A stretch of 11,544 bases of DNA from JBCCMB01 sp039026555 (GTDB lineage: Bacteria > Pseudomonadota > Alphaproteobacteria > Caulobacterales > Hyphomonadaceae): NCBI GenBank assembly GCA_039026555.1, contig JBCCMB010000088.1:1-11544 (forward strand), in the 5' to 3' direction. Below are positions 1 through 6,843 of the stretch, in pieces. Both the position numbers and the translations under genes were made by a program. The first letter of the stretch is position 1; each line of letters opens with the position of its first letter. A model generated the notes under the pieces. The model saw only the letters and a program-made list of their open reading frames with translations. It was not told the origin of the DNA and did no database searches.

Positions 1-370
1 CCCCCGGCAAGGTTTGCAGCCCTGCAGCGTCGTCCGGGAACCCGCCACGCAAGGCCACCGCCTTGGCGCATTTATGAAGATTGCGCGCGCGGGCGTAGTA
101 TCCCAGCCCCGCCCATTCACGCACCACATCCTCGATAGGCGCATCCGCCAAATCCTGTACGCGTGGCCAGAGCTTAAGGAAACGCGTATAATAAGGCGCA
201 GCATGCGGAACCGTGGTCTGCTGCAACATGATTTCAGATAGCCAAACGCGATAAGGATCTGGCGTTTGTGAACGATCGCCCGGCCTGATACGCCAAGGCA
301 AATCGCGGGCGTTTGCATCATACCAGTTCAGAAGCGCCGCCGCGGCGTCGATCATTTTTGCGTCATCCAT
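1..370 (-). CDS. mutY: A/G-specific adenine DNA glycosylase MutY (N-terminal part, cut by window edge)
   Basis: MutY removes adenine mispaired with 8-oxoguanine or guanine, starting base-excision repair in the nucleoid. The minus-strand reading from the ATG at 370-368 gives about 123 residues. In order these are WYDANARDLPWR (LPWR at residues 24-27), then DPYRVWLSEIMLQQTTV, where the Glu of SEIMLQQ (about residue 46) matches the catalytic glutamate of MutY, then EWAGLGYYARARNL. The last residues, LQTLPG, begin the helix-hairpin-helix motif, so the catalytic Asp and the 4Fe-4S cysteines lie outside the window. An in-frame stop at 421-419 rules out a much longer N-terminus, and 370 is the first ATG after it. 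An AAGG lies about 11 bases upstream. The gene diverges from the DUF721 gene with only 50 bp between the two starts. MutY rather than EndoIII is favoured by the LPWR and MLQQT motifs. Confidence 0.95.
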   Translation of the reverse strand, partial: MDDAKMIDAAAALLNWYDANARDLPWRIRPGDRSQTPDPYRVWLSEIMLQQTTVPHAAPYYTRFLKLWPRVQDLADAPIEDVVREWAGLGYYARARNLHKCAKAVALRGGFPDDAAGLQTLPG

Positions 371-420
371 CGCCGCTGAGCCTTGTCCAAACGACGCGGA
401 TTCGGCAAGAGTGCGGTCTT

Positions 421-990
421 ATGAATTCGCCCGATCCGCGAAAAGCGCCCGATCCGTCCGGAAAGCTGAAAAGCTTAGCCGAGCGACGCGCCGAATACAT
501 GCTGAACGCTCGGCGCGGCCGCGGATTGGCGCCGCCGCCGAAAGATGTGTCCCACGCCATCCTCAAAGCCCTGCGCCCGATTTTGAAAGAGACCGGCAGC
601 TCGATGAGCGCGGTTGAAAGCCGATGGGCGGAGATTGTCGGACCCAGCCTCGCAAAACTGTCCCAGCCCGTAAAAATCGTCCGCAACAAAAAGGGCGGCG
701 CGGTATTGGTAATCCGCGCGCGATCGGCCGCCGCAACCAAGTTACAACATATTGCCGACATTGTCATTGAGCGGGTGAACCTCGCCGCCGGCAAGAAAAT
801 CAGCGCCATCCGCATCGATCAAACACAAGCCTTACACCAGTCGGACCGCCCCAATGTCGCGCTCGCGCCGCAATTGCCGCCGCAAGAAAAAGACGCACTC
901 GTGGACGCCCTTAAGGACGTCGAAAACCCAAAGGTGAAATCGGCGTTGGCGGCCCTCGGCGAAGCAGTGTTGGCGCGCAAACAGCTTTAG
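421..990 (+). CDS. dciA: DUF721 / DciA-family protein
   Basis: This predicted 189-residue cytosolic protein belongs to the DUF721 family. DciA, the family's characterised member, is thought to load the replicative helicase DnaB in bacteria lacking DnaC or DnaI; a role here is inferred from the family only. The N-terminal 40 or so residues are basic and carry RAEYMLNARRGRGLAPPP, as is usual in alphaproteobacterial members. The DUF721 domain covers about residues 45-134, with RWAEIVG followed by LAKLSQPVKI, a beta-rich GGAVLVIRARSAAATKLQH segment and the closing VNLAAGKKISAIRI. The C-terminal 55 residues are Ala/Pro-rich and look disordered. The reading frame is open back to 313, but those codons would overlap mutY and encode nothing family-like, so the ATG at 421 (MNSPDPRK) is preferred. 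It has no clear Shine-Dalgarno sequence, so translation may be leaderless or weak. The position between mutY and a dsbA-like gene is common in alphaproteobacteria. Confidence 0.86.
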   Translation: MNSPDPRKAPDPSGKLKSLAERRAEYMLNARRGRGLAPPPKDVSHAILKALRPILKETGSSMSAVESRWAEIVGPSLAKLSQPVKIVRNKKGGAVLVIRARSAAATKLQHIADIVIERVNLAAGKKISAIRIDQTQALHQSDRPNVALAPQLPPQEKDALVDALKDVENPKVKSALAALGEAVLARKQL

Positions 991-1060
991 GCCGATGCGC
1001 CCCAAAATCGGCGCGTTCTAGTCGCAACAAGAGAATCCTTAGACAAGAGATGAAACAGTT

Positions 1061-1720
1061 ATGGCGATACACATGTTGACCAAACGCACCGCGCTTGCAG
1101 CGATCCTAGGCCTGGCGACAGCCGCATGCTCCGGCGCGGCGGACACAAATGACGCAGCGGCATCGGCGGCGGCGGGCGATATCCCCATGGGATCGGCGGA
1201 CGCGCCAGTGGAAATCGTCGAATACGCCTCGACCACATGCGGGCATTGCCGCACGTTTCATATTTCCGTACTGCCCGGCTTGAAGTCGAATTATATCGCG
1301 ACCGGCCAAGCCAAATATATATTTCGTGATTTCCCAACGCCGCCCGCGCGGGTCGCAGCGGCCGGCGGCGCCATCGCGCGCTGCGCCGGCGAAGCCAAAT
1401 ACTACGACGTGATAGACGACCTCTTTAAGTATCAGAACGAAATCCTAGAAGCGACGCAAAGAGGCGGCGCGCTGGACAAACTCGTGGAGATCGGCGAGCG
1501 CGCGGGATTGGATCGCGCTGCTGTGGAAGCCTGCGTCTCCGATGAGGACGTCCTCGCGCAGATCAGCGCCAATGTAGAGCTGGGCCAATCGAAGGGCGTG
1601 AACTCGACGCCGACTGTTTTTGTCAATGGCGAGCGCGTGCCGCCCGCTGAGATGTCGCTGCAAGGCATTTCTGCTCGGATTGATGAGGCGCTCGGCGTAG
1701 CGGAAGCGCCGGCCGAATAG
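1061..1720 (+). CDS. DsbA-family thiol:disulfide oxidoreductase, secreted or lipoprotein
   Basis: A 219-residue thioredoxin-fold protein that probably makes or rearranges disulfide bonds in the periplasm. The N-terminus is a signal peptide (TKR, then hydrophobic ALAAILGLATAAC). Cys23 follows LATAA, which could be a lipobox although Thr at -3 is not ideal; signal peptidase I cleavage is the alternative. An Ala/Asp-rich linker leads to the active site STTC60-G-H-C63, followed by FRDFP and the cis-proline loop NSTPTVFVNG (Pro184). The all-helical insert runs from about residue 95 to 170. Cys108 and Cys158 form a second Cys pair, as described for some alphaproteobacterial DsbAs. The ATG at 1061 is chosen because an AGAGA sits about 10 bases upstream; a second ATG at 1073 would also leave a good signal peptide. 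It ends 19 bp before smc and may be co-transcribed with it. It could be an oxidase or an isomerase; the sequence does not decide. Confidence 0.88.
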   Translation: MAIHMLTKRTALAAILGLATAACSGAADTNDAAASAAAGDIPMGSADAPVEIVEYASTTCGHCRTFHISVLPGLKSNYIATGQAKYIFRDFPTPPARVAAAGGAIARCAGEAKYYDVIDDLFKYQNEILEATQRGGALDKLVEIGERAGLDRAAVEACVSDEDVLAQISANVELGQSKGVNSTPTVFVNGERVPPAEMSLQGISARIDEALGVAEAPAE

Positions 1721-1727
1721 GCGCGCT

Positions 1728-1732
1728 GGGAG
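1728..1732 (+). promoter_or_regulatory. Shine-Dalgarno site that fixes the TTG start of smc
   Basis: GGGAG lies 7 bases before the TTG at 1740. It supports initiation on this rare start codon. The encoded N-terminus (MQFKGLKIAGFKSF) matches the conserved SMC beginning exactly, and no in-frame ATG occurs before the Walker A motif. Confidence 0.7.
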
Positions 1733-1739
1733 ACGACGT

Positions 1740-4700
1740 TTGCAGTTCAAAGGCCTTAAAATCGCCGGCTTCAAATCCTTCGCCGACCCTGTCGATGTCG
1801 CGGTCGAAGAAGGTTTGACCGGCATTGTCGGCCCCAATGGCTGCGGCAAATCCAATTTGCTGGAAGCGATGCGTTGGGTGATGGGCGCAAGCTCGGCACG
1901 CGCCATGCGCGGCGGCGAAATGGACGACCTTATCTTTTCGGGCGCCGCTAATCGACCCGCGCGCGAGCATGCGGAAGTCGCGCTGGTGCTCGACAATTCC
2001 TCACGCACGGCGCCGGCGGATTTAAACGATTCGGACGAGTTGGAAGTTCGCCGCAAACTGCGGCGCGGCGTCGGCTCGACCTATAAAATCAATGGTCGGA
2101 CGGTTCGCGCAAAGGACGTCCAGCTTCTCTTTGCAGACGCCTCGACGGGAGCCAACTCCCCCGCGCTAGTGCGCCAAGGTCAGATTTCCGAACTCATCGC
2201 CTCCAAGCCGCAAAATCGGCGACGCATTTTGGAGGAAGCTGCCGGGATTGCGGGTCTCAACACCCGCCGTCACGAGGCTGAGTTAAAGCTCAACGGCGCG
2301 GAAACCAATCTGGAACGGCTCGACGAGATTATCGGCGAGGTCGAAAAACAGCTAAATTCTCTCAAACGCCAAGCGAGCAAGGCGCGGCGCTATCGCGCTC
2401 TATCAACAGAGATCCAGGGTCTGGAGGCCCAACTCATGGCGGCGAAATGGCGCGCCGCCAAGCAAGCGCGCATGGATGCTGAAAGCGAGCTTGCCGATGC
2501 GAAACGCGCGATCGAAGACGGCGTCGCCGCTGAAGCGCGCACGGCGACCGCTGAAGCCGAAGCGCGCGCGAAGATCACGCCCTTGCGCGACGCGGAAAGC
2601 GAGGCGGCTGGCCGTTTGGGCGTGCTGAAGCTCGACCTCGCCAAGCTAGACGGCGAACGCAAGGCCGCGCGAGAGGCTGTGGACCGTCTGAACGCGGATC
2701 TAACCCGGATTGTCGACGATCTGGCGCGCGAGCACAGCTTGTGTGAAGAGGCGGACGACAAATCCGCGCGCGCGGCGAAAGATCTCGCCGAATTGCCGGC
2801 GGACGATCCGCAAGCGCGCGAGACCGCCAAACATGACGCACGCTTACAATTGGAAGCCGCCGCCGCTCGGCTGAAGGATGCGGAAAGCGCATTGGACGCG
2901 AAACTCCAAATCATTGCGGCCGCCGACGCGAACGCCAAAGCGGCCCGCGACATTCTTGACCGCGAAGAAACGCGGTTGGAGCGCCTGACGATAGATCTGG
3001 CGCGCGCAGAACAAGATCGCGACGCGTTGGGCGATATGGCGGCGCTGAAAGACGCGTTGGCGGACGCCCAAGCCGCCGCCGATGCGGCTGAAGCGGATAT
3101 GATTGACGCTCAAGCCGCAGCTGAGGCTGCAAACACGGAGCTGGAACGCGCACGCTCGGCTCACGAAGCCGCGGCGGCGCCGGTCGACGCGATGCGCGCA
3201 GACGTGCGGGCGTTGGAAGCGGAAATTGCGGGGCTCGATCGTTTATTGCGCAAGGCCGACGGCCCGGCGCGTCCCGCGATTATGGATGAGATTCGCGCCG
3301 ACAAAGACATCGCCCGCGCATTGGCCGCTGCGCTAGGAGATGATTTGGACGCGCCAACAGATATCGCGGCGCCCGAGCATTGGACGACCCGATCCCGCGA
3401 TGCGAACGCGAAACTGCCAGCCGGCGCGCAATCCCTCTCGGATATGGTTGAAGCGCCTGCAGCCCTTCTTCCACGTCTAAAGCAATGTGGCTTAATCGAT
3501 CGCGAGGACGGCGCCAGATTGCAGCCGGCCTTATCGCAGGGCCAAAGGCTGGTCTCGCGTGAAGGCGATTTGTGGCGCTGGGACGGCTTTGTCCGCACAG
3601 CCGAAGCGCCGACGCCGGCCGCAGAAAAACTCGAACAACGCGCCAGGCGCGAGGCGTGCGCTGCGTCTCTATCGACAGCCCGGTCCGATCTGGCGCGCCT
3701 AGGTGAGACTGCCGATACAGCCAAGGCGGCGTTTGAGGCCGCCAAGGCGAGTGCTTCGACAACAACAAGCGCAGCGCCTGAAGCTGCGCGCGCAGCCGCC
3801 AAAGCACGTGAGAGTTTGCTGCGCTCGGAGCAAGCCGTTGAACGACTGACTCTTAAAACGCAATCGGTCACCGAGACGATCGCGCGGCTCGGCAGCGATC
3901 GCCAAACGGCCGAAGCGGCGGTTACCGGCGCACGCAAAGCGCTCACCAGCGGCCCTGACGACGCGGATAAAGCCGCCGTTGACACCGCACGGACCGAGGT
4001 TCAATCCGCCCGCGAAGCTGAACGGGGAGCGCATAACGCGCATAGCGATTTGGTTCGCGACCAAGACCGCGCAGTTAACCGTCGTCGCGCTTTGGAACGT
4101 GAGCAGGCCGATTGGGCGGCGCGCGCCGAAGCGGCGACCGCCCGCCTGGACGCGCTCGCCGCTCAAAGAACATCCGCCCGCGCTCAGCTAGACGCGGCCG
4201 AAGCGGCGCCCGAGGCGCTGGAGGCGCGCGCCGAAGCCTTAGCAAAAACGGTCGCCGAAGCTGAGCAGGCGCGCCAATTGGCCGCCGACACCTTGTCGTC
4301 CGCGGAAACCACGCTGCGCGAAGCCGAAAGCGCAGCGCGCCAAGCCCGGGACACAAATTCCGCCGCGCGAGAGGCGCTCGCGCGCGCCGAGGCTCGAGAA
4401 GAAGCCGCCATGCGCCGCGAGACGGAAATTGAAGACAACGCTCGCGCCGCTTTTGATCGAGATCTTGAGGCGCTGGAAACCTTGGCGAAGGCCGCGCTTC
4501 ACGCCGATGAAGAGATCGCCGAAATCGAAGTTTCGGACGACCTCCACGCGCAAGAAACTCGGTTGGCGCTTCTAAAGCGCGAGCGTGAGGCGCTTGGCGG
4601 CGTTAATCTGGAAGCTGACGAGCAATTGTCCGACACGAGCGCGCGTTTGGAACTCCAATTGTCGGAGCGAAACGACCTTACCGGCGCTATTGTAAAGCTC

Positions 4701-5219
4701 CGCGAAGGGGTCGAAGCGCTGAACAAAGAAGGCCGCGCGCGTTTGCTGGAAGCGTTTGAAGGCGTTGCGGCGCATTTTAGATCCCTATTCGAGGCGCTTT
4801 TTGAAGGTGGGGAAGCGGAATTGCGCCTGACCGATTCAGAGGATCCGCTGCAAGCCGGCCTGGAAATATTCGCCTGCCCGCCTGGCAAACGCTTATCGAC
4901 CTTGTCGCTGATGTCCGGCGGCGAGCAGGCGCTGACCGCCGCCGCCTTGATTTTCGCGGTGTTTCTGTCGCGCCCGGCGCCGCTTTGCGTGCTGGATGAA
5001 GTCGACGCCCCGCTCGACGACGCCAATGTCGACCGCTTCTGCCGCCTATTGGACGAGATGCGCCGACGCACCCAAACGCGCTTTATCGTCATCACGCACA
5101 ATCCGGTGACCATGTCGCGAATGGACCGACTTTTCGGGGTAACAATGCAGGAACGCGGCGTCTCCCGGCTGGTTTCCGTCGACCTTCAATCCGCAGAACG
5201 TCTGATTGCGGCGGAATAA
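1740..5219 (+). CDS. smc: Chromosome segregation/condensation ATPase SMC
   Basis: SMC forms a ring-shaped homodimer that compacts and aligns the chromosome, normally with ScpA and ScpB (not in this window). The 1159-residue product has the full architecture and normal length: an N-terminal half-ATPase with Walker A GPNGCGKS (residues 31-38) and MRGGEMDDLIFSG; a long Ala/Glu/Arg-rich coiled coil from about 165; a hinge at about 500-620 containing ALAAALGDDLDAP and GQRLVSREGDLWRWDGF; a return coiled coil to about 990; then the C-terminal half with signature LSLMSGGEQAL (1055-1065), Walker B CVLDEVD (Asp1086, Glu1087) and the H-loop His1120 in ITHNP. The start is TTG with a good ribosome site. 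The hinge is short and lacks the usual GGRA-type glycine motif; I believe this form is typical of alphaproteobacterial SMCs. It is distinct from RecN and SbcC by the FKSFADP start and overall length. Confidence 0.97.
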   Translation: MQFKGLKIAGFKSFADPVDVAVEEGLTGIVGPNGCGKSNLLEAMRWVMGASSARAMRGGEMDDLIFSGAANRPAREHAEVALVLDNSSRTAPADLNDSDELEVRRKLRRGVGSTYKINGRTVRAKDVQLLFADASTGANSPALVRQGQISELIASKPQNRRRILEEAAGIAGLNTRRHEAELKLNGAETNLERLDEIIGEVEKQLNSLKRQASKARRYRALSTEIQGLEAQLMAAKWRAAKQARMDAESELADAKRAIEDGVAAEARTATAEAEARAKITPLRDAESEAAGRLGVLKLDLAKLDGERKAAREAVDRLNADLTRIVDDLAREHSLCEEADDKSARAAKDLAELPADDPQARETAKHDARLQLEAAAARLKDAESALDAKLQIIAAADANAKAARDILDREETRLERLTIDLARAEQDRDALGDMAALKDALADAQAAADAAEADMIDAQAAAEAANTELERARSAHEAAAAPVDAMRADVRALEAEIAGLDRLLRKADGPARPAIMDEIRADKDIARALAAALGDDLDAPTDIAAPEHWTTRSRDANAKLPAGAQSLSDMVEAPAALLPRLKQCGLIDREDGARLQPALSQGQRLVSREGDLWRWDGFVRTAEAPTPAAEKLEQRARREACAASLSTARSDLARLGETADTAKAAFEAAKASASTTTSAAPEAARAAAKARESLLRSEQAVERLTLKTQSVTETIARLGSDRQTAEAAVTGARKALTSGPDDADKAAVDTARTEVQSAREAERGAHNAHSDLVRDQDRAVNRRRALEREQADWAARAEAATARLDALAAQRTSARAQLDAAEAAPEALEARAEALAKTVAEAEQARQLAADTLSSAETTLREAESAARQARDTNSAAREALARAEAREEAAMRRETEIEDNARAAFDRDLEALETLAKAALHADEEIAEIEVSDDLHAQETRLALLKREREALGGVNLEADEQLSDTSARLELQLSERNDLTGAIVKLREGVEALNKEGRARLLEAFEGVAAHFRSLFEALFEGGEAELRLTDSEDPLQAGLEIFACPPGKRLSTLSLMSGGEQALTAAALIFAVFLSRPAPLCVLDEVDAPLDDANVDRFCRLLDEMRRRTQTRFIVITHNPVTMSRMDRLFGVTMQERGVSRLVSVDLQSAERLIAAE

Positions 5220-5266
5220 CGCGCCCAATAACCAACAAAATCAAAGCACTAGACTTTCCGTTGTTC

Positions 5267-5322
5267 GCTTGACTTCGCCATACCCGCCGGATAGCTTCCG
5301 GCTCGGTTTGGCGAAGCTGAGC
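5267..5322. promoter_or_regulatory. Nested inverted repeat in the smc-atpI spacer
   Basis: The spacer 5220-5371 contains a large imperfect hairpin. The outer arms CTTCGCCA (5273-5280) and TGGCGAAG (5309-5316) pair perfectly over 8 bp. Three more pairs (ACC/GGT) follow inside. The apical stem GCCGGA (5286-5291) and TCCGGC (5297-5302) pairs over 6 bp around a TAGCT loop. Outside the 8-bp arms, GCTTG and TGAGC can extend the stem with two wobbles after one mismatch. No T-tract follows on either strand, so it is not a standard intrinsic terminator. It could be a terminator of another type for smc, an operator dyad, or a leader RNA structure of the atp operon. The rest of the spacer shows nothing recognisable. 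Confidence 0.5.
5269..5297 (+). promoter_or_regulatory. Weak candidate promoter for the F0 operon
   Basis: TTGACT at 5269-5274 resembles a -35 box. At 17-bp spacing, TAGCTT (5292-5297) is only a poor -10 match. Both elements lie inside the inverted repeat described for 5267-5322: the -35 box in the outer arm, the -10 box in the apical loop. A promoter is expected here because an operon starts downstream, but the match is weak. Confidence 0.22.
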
Positions 5323-5371
5323 CGCGCAACACGAATCGAAAGCTTTCCCCTCACGCGACGTGGACATAGGC

Positions 5372-5683
5372 ATGGGCGACGATCTGAAAAAACGGATCGA
5401 AGCGGCCCGGTCCGCTTACGCGAAACCTAATGAGGATGCGCTGAGCACGGCGCCGTCAAAGGGAATGGGGCTAGGGTTTCGAATGGCGACGGAGTTCGTC
5501 TCCGCCGTGGTTGTGGGCGGCGCGGTCGGCTGGGGGCTGGATCAATGGTTAGGCACCACGCCCTGGCTATTGCTTCTATGCTTCTGCTTCGGATTCGCCG
5601 CCGGCGTTTCGAATGTCGTGCGCGTCGCACAGGCCGCACAAAACCTCCCCGGCGACACGTCGGATACGGACGAAGGCGAATAA
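5372..5683 (+). CDS. atpI: ATP synthase accessory protein AtpI
   Basis: A 103-residue inner-membrane protein that, by family knowledge, helps assemble the c-ring or supplies Mg2+ to the F0F1 ATPase; it is not part of the finished enzyme. It has a charged N-terminal tail (GDDLKKRIEAARSAY), then two membrane segments at about 37-58 (containing VVVGGAVGWGLDQWLG, the usual AtpI glycine-rich hairpin) and 62-82, then an acidic tail. The frame is open to a GTG at 5360, but the ATG at 5372 (MGDDLKKR) fits the family better; neither has a strong ribosome site. Its stop touches the atpB start, and leading the F0 genes is its standard place in alphaproteobacteria, so the assignment is firm. Confidence 0.88.
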   Translation: MGDDLKKRIEAARSAYAKPNEDALSTAPSKGMGLGFRMATEFVSAVVVGGAVGWGLDQWLGTTPWLLLLCFCFGFAAGVSNVVRVAQAAQNLPGDTSDTDEGE

Positions 5684-5686
5684 GTG

Positions 5687-6457
5687 ATGTTAAGCTATGT
5701 CAGCTTTGCAGCGACCGACCCGATCAAGCAGTTCGAACTGAGCGAAATCGTTCCGCTTGAAGTCGGCGGCCTCAATCTCGCATTCACCAATTCCAGCCTC
5801 TTTATGGCGCTCGGCGCCGCTTTGGTTTGTGGGTTTTTGGCGCTGGCGTCATCGAAATCCGAAATGGTGCCAGGGCGCACGCAATCGCTGGCTGAGATGA
5901 CCTATCAATTCATCGCCGGCATGATTCGCGACACGATCGGCGAAGACGGCCTGCGTTTCTTCCCGCTCGTCTTTTCGCTTTTCGCTTTCATCCTCATGGC
6001 CAACATGCTCGGCATGTTCCCCTATTTCTTCACGACGACCAGCCACATCATCGTCAATTTCGCATTGGCCGGCCTGGTAATCAGCATTGTGATCCTCTAC
6101 GGATTTTGGAGGAACGGCTTCAAATTCTTGAAGATTTTCGCGCCTTCCGGCGTACCGGCCGCGCTACTGCCCTTGGTGGCCGTGATTGAAGTGTTTTCCT
6201 TCGTCTCACGTCCTATCAGCCTGTCCGTGCGATTGTTCGCAAACATGCTGGCCGGGCACATCATGCTGAAAGTATTTGCGGGCTTCATCGTCATGCTGGC
6301 CGGCGCCGGCGGCGCGCTCGCTTTGTTGTCGCCCCTGCCCCTCATATTGACGGTGGCGGTGGTCGCGTTGGAGTTCCTAGTGGCCTTCTTACAGGCCTAT
6401 GTGTTCGCAATTCTGACCTGCGTTTACCTCAACGATGCGTTGCATCCGGGGCACTAA
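5687..6457 (+). CDS. atpB: F0F1 ATP synthase subunit a
   Basis: Subunit a is the stator half of the proton channel in the inner membrane. The product of 256 residues is all-helical, with about five or six membrane segments. The key helix carries RPISLSVRLFANMLAGH, in which the Arg of SVRLFANML (residue 182) is the essential arginine facing the c-ring carboxylate. The last helix has FLVAFLQAYVFAIL with the conserved Gln. Two starts are possible: GTG at 5684, directly after the atpI stop, or ATG at 5687, one codon later. A GAAGG at 5672-5676 serves both, at spacings of 7 and 10. The one-codon difference does not affect function. Translational coupling to atpI is likely. No defect is visible. 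Confidence 0.96.
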   Translation: MLSYVSFAATDPIKQFELSEIVPLEVGGLNLAFTNSSLFMALGAALVCGFLALASSKSEMVPGRTQSLAEMTYQFIAGMIRDTIGEDGLRFFPLVFSLFAFILMANMLGMFPYFFTTTSHIIVNFALAGLVISIVILYGFWRNGFKFLKIFAPSGVPAALLPLVAVIEVFSFVSRPISLSVRLFANMLAGHIMLKVFAGFIVMLAGAGGALALLSPLPLILTVAVVALEFLVAFLQAYVFAILTCVYLNDALHPGH

Positions 6458-6488
6458 GAACGTCGGTTAGGAGAAATCTGGTTGACCT

Positions 6489-6513
6489 GCCCTGAATATT
6501 GAGGTTCACGGGC
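6489..6513 (+). promoter_or_regulatory. RNA hairpin just upstream of the atpE ribosome site
   Basis: GCCCTGAA (6489-6496) pairs with TTCA plus GGGC (6505-6513) through one bulged C at 6509, giving 8 bp around the loop TATTGAGG. It lies in the 78-bp gap between atpB and atpE, 10 bases before the GGGAG ribosome site at 6524-6528. It might act as an mRNA processing or stability element, or help raise translation of the c subunit, which is needed in many copies. That role is inference. Confidence 0.4.
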
Positions 6514-6535
6514 GCAAACTCTTGGGAGACTTCTT

Positions 6536-6760
6536 ATGGAAGACGGTTTGAAATATGTCGGTGCGGGCTTGGCCTGCTTTGCGATGTTCGGCGCGGCGCT
6601 GGGCGTGGGCAACATCTTCTCCAGCTATTTGGATGCGGCCATGCGCAACCCGTCCGCAGCGCCTCAGCAATTCGGCAATTTGATCTTTGGTTTCGCCGTG
6701 ACCGAGGCCCTCGGTATTTTCGGCTTCCTGATCGCCATCCTCCTTCTCTTCGTCGTCTAG
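6536..6760 (+). CDS. atpE: F0F1 ATP synthase subunit c
   Basis: Subunit c is a two-helix hairpin that assembles into the rotating proton-carrying ring of F0. The 74-residue product has helix 1 with GAALGVGN (residues 19-26, the glycine-packing motif), the polar loop MRNPSAA (Arg37-Asn38-Pro39) that contacts F1, and helix 2 with the proton-binding Glu57 in FAVTEALGIF. A strong GGGAG (6524-6528) precedes the ATG by 7 bases. The gene is flanked by unusually long, structured gaps for this tight operon (78 bp before, 83 bp after), which fits the higher expression it needs. Having Glu rather than Asp as the proton carrier is normal for alphaproteobacteria; nothing in the motif suggests a Na+-type ring. 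Confidence 0.97.
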   Translation: MEDGLKYVGAGLACFAMFGAALGVGNIFSSYLDAAMRNPSAAPQQFGNLIFGFAVTEALGIFGFLIAILLLFVV

Positions 6761-6773
6761 TCTTTCTCAAGCT

Positions 6774-6811
6774 TGCGAGCCGCCGCGCAGTCGCGCGACA
6801 CGCCCCTCGCA
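6774..6811 (+). promoter_or_regulatory. Two-tier hairpin between atpE and atpF'
   Basis: The outer arms TGCGAG (6774-6779) and CTCGCA (6806-6811) enclose a compact hairpin CGCGC-AGTC-GCGCG (6784-6797). The overlapping GTCGCGCGAC (6790-6799) is also a perfect palindrome. The structure starts 13 bases after the atpE stop and ends well before the AGGAGG of atpF' (6831-6836). There is no T-tract, so it is not an ordinary terminator. Protecting the 3' end of an atpE transcript, or partly reducing read-through, are possible roles but unproven. Confidence 0.35.
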
Positions 6812-6843
6812 GACGTTGGAAATTCTAAGCAGGAGGCTTCGCG

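Noticed and set aside
313..420. Extended start of the DUF721 gene at 313
   Set aside because: It would overlap the mutY N-terminus on the other strand by 58 bp, and the added residues are Arg/Pro-rich and unlike the family; the ATG at 421 gives the normal beginning.
991..1014. Hairpin after the DUF721 gene (GCCGAT/ATCGGC, or alternatively GCGCC/GGCGC) as a terminator
   Set aside because: The two foldings exclude each other, stems are only 5-6 bp and no T-tract follows; too weak to call.
3161..3985. 274-codon ORF antisense to smc (and other long antisense frames across smc)
   Set aside because: It is Ser/Ala/Arg-rich with no motif and lies opposite an unmistakable SMC coding frame; GC-rich codon bias in the sense strand keeps antisense frames open.
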